Assembly: GCF_018614655.1 (NCBI RefSeq)
Contig: NZ_JAGGOG010000016.1
Span: forward strand, 248,001-312,000
Origin: Pseudomonas fluorescens
GTDB taxonomy: Bacteria > Pseudomonadota > Gammaproteobacteria > Pseudomonadales > Pseudomonadaceae
Length of the DNA stretch: 64,000 nucleotides
Direction: 5' to 3'
This document shows positions 61,875 to 64,000 of this stretch, one piece after another (positions within the stretch are counted from its first letter, which is position 1; each line of letters opens with the position of its first letter). A program made the position numbers and the translations under genes. The notes under the pieces are model-generated. The model ran no database searches and had not been told where the DNA came from. It worked only from the letters and a program-made list of their open reading frames with translations.

Positions 61875-62975
61875 ATGCGCAGCTTTGTCCTGCCCCTCGC
61901 GTTGCCCGTCAGCCTGGCATTTCTATTGGCTGGCTGCGGCCATGAAGAAGCGACCCAAGCCACCGTCCGCCCGGCCATGGTGGTTCAGCCACAGCCTTCA
62001 GCCCTGGCGATGGACAGCTACCCGGGTGAAGTTCGCGCCCGTTATGAGCCGGACCTGGCCTTTCGCATTGGCGGCAAAGTCAGCCGACGACTGGTGGAGG
62101 AGGGCGAGCGGGTCAAGGCCAACCAGCCCCTGGCAGAACTCGACCCCCAGGATGTGCGCCTGCAATTGGAAGCCACCCGCGCCCAGGTCGCCGCCGCCGA
62201 GGCCAACCTGAACCTGGTGCGCGCCGAACGTGATCGCTACAAGACCCTGGTGGACCGTCAGATGGTCAGCCGCTCCCAGTACGACAACTCTGAGAATATG
62301 TACCGCGCAGGCGTTGCACGTCTCAAGCAGATCAAGGCTGAATTCGACGTGGCCAACAATCAAGCCGGTTACGCCGTGCTGCGGGCGCCCCAGGACGGGG
62401 TCGTCGCCAAGCGTGCGGTGGAAGTGGGTCAGGTGGTGTCGGCCGGCCAGACGGTGTTCACCCTGGCCACCGACGGTGAGCGGGAAGTGCTGATCAGCCT
62501 GCCTGAACAAAATTTTGGCCGCTTCAAGATTGGCCAGCCAGTGTCCGTGGAGTTGTGGAGCCAGTCGGACCAACGTTTCAACGGACGGATTCGCGAGCTG
62601 TCACCAGCGGCAGATCCCAAGTCGCGGACTTTCGCCGCCCGCGTGGCCTTTACCGGTGGAAAAGTCCCCGCGGAACTGGGGCAGAGTGCTCGAGTATTCA
62701 TACAAGCCGACGGCGTTATTGCGCTGTCGGTACCGCTGTCTGCCTTGACTGCTGAGAACGGTGCGTCCTACGTCTGGCGGGTACAGCCCGACAACACCCT
62801 CAAGCGGGTACCGGTGCGGATCGGCGCCTTCGGTGAGAAAAACGTACCGGTGCTGGAAGGCCTGGACCCCACCGACTGGGTGATTGCTGCCGGTGTCCAT
62901 GTGCTCCATGAGGGCCAGCAAGTGCGCCCGGTGGACCGCTCCAATCGGGTAGTGAATCTGGCGGTCAAGGAGTAG
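61875..62975 (+). CDS. RND efflux periplasmic adaptor (MexJ-like)
   Basis: 366 residues from ATG 61875. Lipoprotein signal with lipobox LLAGC (C21). Membrane fusion protein domains in order: beta-barrel/lipoyl (VSRRLVEEGERVKANQPLAEL), the alpha-hairpin (about 90-145), and the second lipoyl half (VLRAPQDGVVAKRAVEVGQVV), then the barrel and membrane-proximal parts. It joins the inner membrane pump encoded next to an outer membrane channel (no OMF gene is seen here; MexJK uses OprM in P. aeruginosa). Operon with the RND gene, 6 bp gap. Confidence 0.9.
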   Translation: MRSFVLPLALPVSLAFLLAGCGHEEATQATVRPAMVVQPQPSALAMDSYPGEVRARYEPDLAFRIGGKVSRRLVEEGERVKANQPLAELDPQDVRLQLEATRAQVAAAEANLNLVRAERDRYKTLVDRQMVSRSQYDNSENMYRAGVARLKQIKAEFDVANNQAGYAVLRAPQDGVVAKRAVEVGQVVSAGQTVFTLATDGEREVLISLPEQNFGRFKIGQPVSVELWSQSDQRFNGRIRELSPAADPKSRTFAARVAFTGGKVPAELGQSARVFIQADGVIALSVPLSALTAENGASYVWRVQPDNTLKRVPVRIGAFGEKNVPVLEGLDPTDWVIAAGVHVLHEGQQVRPVDRSNRVVNLAVKE

Positions 62976-62981
62976 TCCCCG

Positions 62982-64000
62982 ATGGGTTTCAATCTTTCCG
63001 AGTGGGCGTTGCGTAATCGCCAGATCGTATTGTTCCTGATGATCCTGCTGGCCGTAGTAGGCGCTTTGTCCTACACCAAGTTGGGGCAAAGCGAAGACCC
63101 GCCGTTTACCTTCAAGGCCATGGTCATCAAGACCAATTGGCCGGGCGCTACAGCCCAGGAAGTCTCGCGCCAGGTCACCGAGCGCATTGAAAAGAAACTG
63201 ATGGAGACGGGCGAGTACGAGCGCATCGTTTCCTTCTCGCGACCGGGTGAATCTCAGGTCACCTTCATCGCCCGGGACTCCATGCATTCGGCGCAAATTC
63301 CTGACCTGTGGTACCAGGTGCGCAAGAAGATCAGCGACATTCGCCAGACCTTGCCGCCGGACATCCAGGGCCCGTTCTTCAACGATGAATTTGGCACCAC
63401 CTTCGGCAATATCTACGCGCTGACCGGTGACGGTTTCGACTACGCGGTGCTCAAGGACTACGCCGATCGCATCCAGATTCAGCTGCAACGAGTGCCGGAT
63501 GTGGGCAAGGTTGAATTGCTGGGGCTGCAAGACGAGAAGATCTGGATCGAGTTGTCGAACCTCAAGCTGGCGACCCTCGGCTTGCCATTGGCAGCGGTGC
63601 AACAGGCGCTGCAAGAGCAGAACGCGGTGTCCACTGCGGGCTTCTTCGAAACCCCGAGCGAGCGTGTGCAACTGCGGGTGTCCGGTAATTTCAAGACGGT
63701 GGAAGAAATCCGCAACTTCCCGATTCGTGTCGCAGACCGCACTTTCCGTATCGGCGATGTGGCCGAGATCCACCGTGGTTTCAACGATCCACCGGCGCCG
63801 CGTATGCGTTACATGGGTGACGATGCGATCGGCCTGGCAGTGGCCATGCGCGAGGGCGGTGACATCCTGGTGCTGGGCAAGGCCCTGGAAAGCGAATTCG
63901 CACGCCTGCAGAAGAACCTTCCGGGCGGCATGGAACTGCGCAAGGTGTCCGACCAACCAGCGGCGGTGAAAACCAGCGTCGGTGAATTCGTCCAGGTTCT
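62982..64000 (+). CDS. RND efflux pump inner membrane transporter (MexK-like, partial)
   Basis: The first 339 residues are visible; the rest lies outside the window. ATG 62982 follows AAGGAGTAGTCCCC. N-terminal transmembrane helix (QIVLFLMILLAVVGALSY), then the porter domain with KTNWPGATAQEVSRQVTERIEKK and the typical PPDIQGPFFNDEFG region. It is an HAE-1-like proton-driven pump; its closest known relative by position is MexK. Substrates cannot be told. Confidence 0.9.
   Translation, partial: MGFNLSEWALRNRQIVLFLMILLAVVGALSYTKLGQSEDPPFTFKAMVIKTNWPGATAQEVSRQVTERIEKKLMETGEYERIVSFSRPGESQVTFIARDSMHSAQIPDLWYQVRKKISDIRQTLPPDIQGPFFNDEFGTTFGNIYALTGDGFDYAVLKDYADRIQIQLQRVPDVGKVELLGLQDEKIWIELSNLKLATLGLPLAAVQQALQEQNAVSTAGFFETPSERVQLRVSGNFKTVEEIRNFPIRVADRTFRIGDVAEIHRGFNDPPAPRMRYMGDDAIGLAVAMREGGDILVLGKALESEFARLQKNLPGGMELRKVSDQPAAVKTSVGEFVQV

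Noticed and set aside
1..64000. tRNA or rRNA genes
   Set aside because: No tRNA-like cloverleaf sequences or rRNA segments were recognised by eye; a covariance search was not possible here.

Overview
The window is chromosomal DNA of a fluorescent Pseudomonas, most likely of the P. fluorescens group. Four things point there. The gene order (ffh-rpsP-rimM-trmD-rplS, xerD-dsbC-hom-thrC, recJ, a complete wsp operon, prfB-lysS, ppc, adk, tsaB, rsmJ, mexJK-like efflux) matches from memory the P. aeruginosa PAO1 stretch from about PA3755 down to PA3676. Codon use is GC-rich. The gaps are full of REP/BIME palindromes typical of the P. fluorescens group. Finally, several extra genes and a large repeat sit inside this backbone. 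I saw no rRNA, tRNA, CRISPR array, complete IS or prophage.

Layout. 1-7.7 kb: two NUDIX hydrolases, a gamma-carbonic anhydrase and DUF1289 gene, a VUT-family membrane protein, purT, an MHS-type transporter, a CNNM/CBS protein and a CcsA-like membrane protein. 7.8-11.6 kb: translation and secretion core (ffh, then the rpsP operon). 11.6-18.3 kb: a CPA1 antiporter, xerD-dsbC, and hom-thrC. 18.3-24 kb: an accessory signalling locus resembling the Roc/Sad system, made of a BvgS-like hybrid kinase, a REC-EAL protein with a damaged catalytic motif and a LuxR-type regulator. 24-34.4 kb: small unknown genes, a periplasmic binding protein, a family III CoA-transferase, yaeQ, recJ, an Old Yellow Enzyme, opgD and a TerB-like protein. 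34.4-35.1 kb: a 675-bp imperfect inverted repeat. 35.2-43.7 kb: wspABCDEFR, the surface-sensing chemosensory pathway that makes c-di-GMP through WspR. 43.9-49.8 kb: prfB with its programmed +1 frameshift, lysS, a TetR regulator, a QEGLA/HExxxH putative metallopeptidase and a lipoprotein hydrolase. 50.2-52.7 kb: a small Gly/Gln-rich harpin-like gene, then two DUF4398/OmpA lipoproteins. 52.8-60.9 kb: ppc, adk, tsaB, a DUF72 protein, a PEP mutase/isocitrate lyase family enzyme and rsmJ. 61.1-64 kb: a TetR repressor divergent from a MexJK-like RND pump that runs off the window.

The most unusual item is at 50250-50680. A sequence matching the HrpL-dependent promoter (hrp box: GGAACC, 15 nt, CCACAGA) lies 61 bp upstream of a 113-residue, cysteine-free, Gly/Gln-rich acidic protein with two short amphipathic helices. 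Its N-terminus fits the usual rules for type III secretion substrates. It stands alone between housekeeping genes, with no secretion genes nearby, and I propose it is an orphan type III-secreted harpin-like protein. Other points worth a look are the degenerate EAL domain, the HExxxH/QEGLA protein, the composite inverted repeat, and the ATAC(T/C)GG operator array between the TetR gene and the efflux genes.
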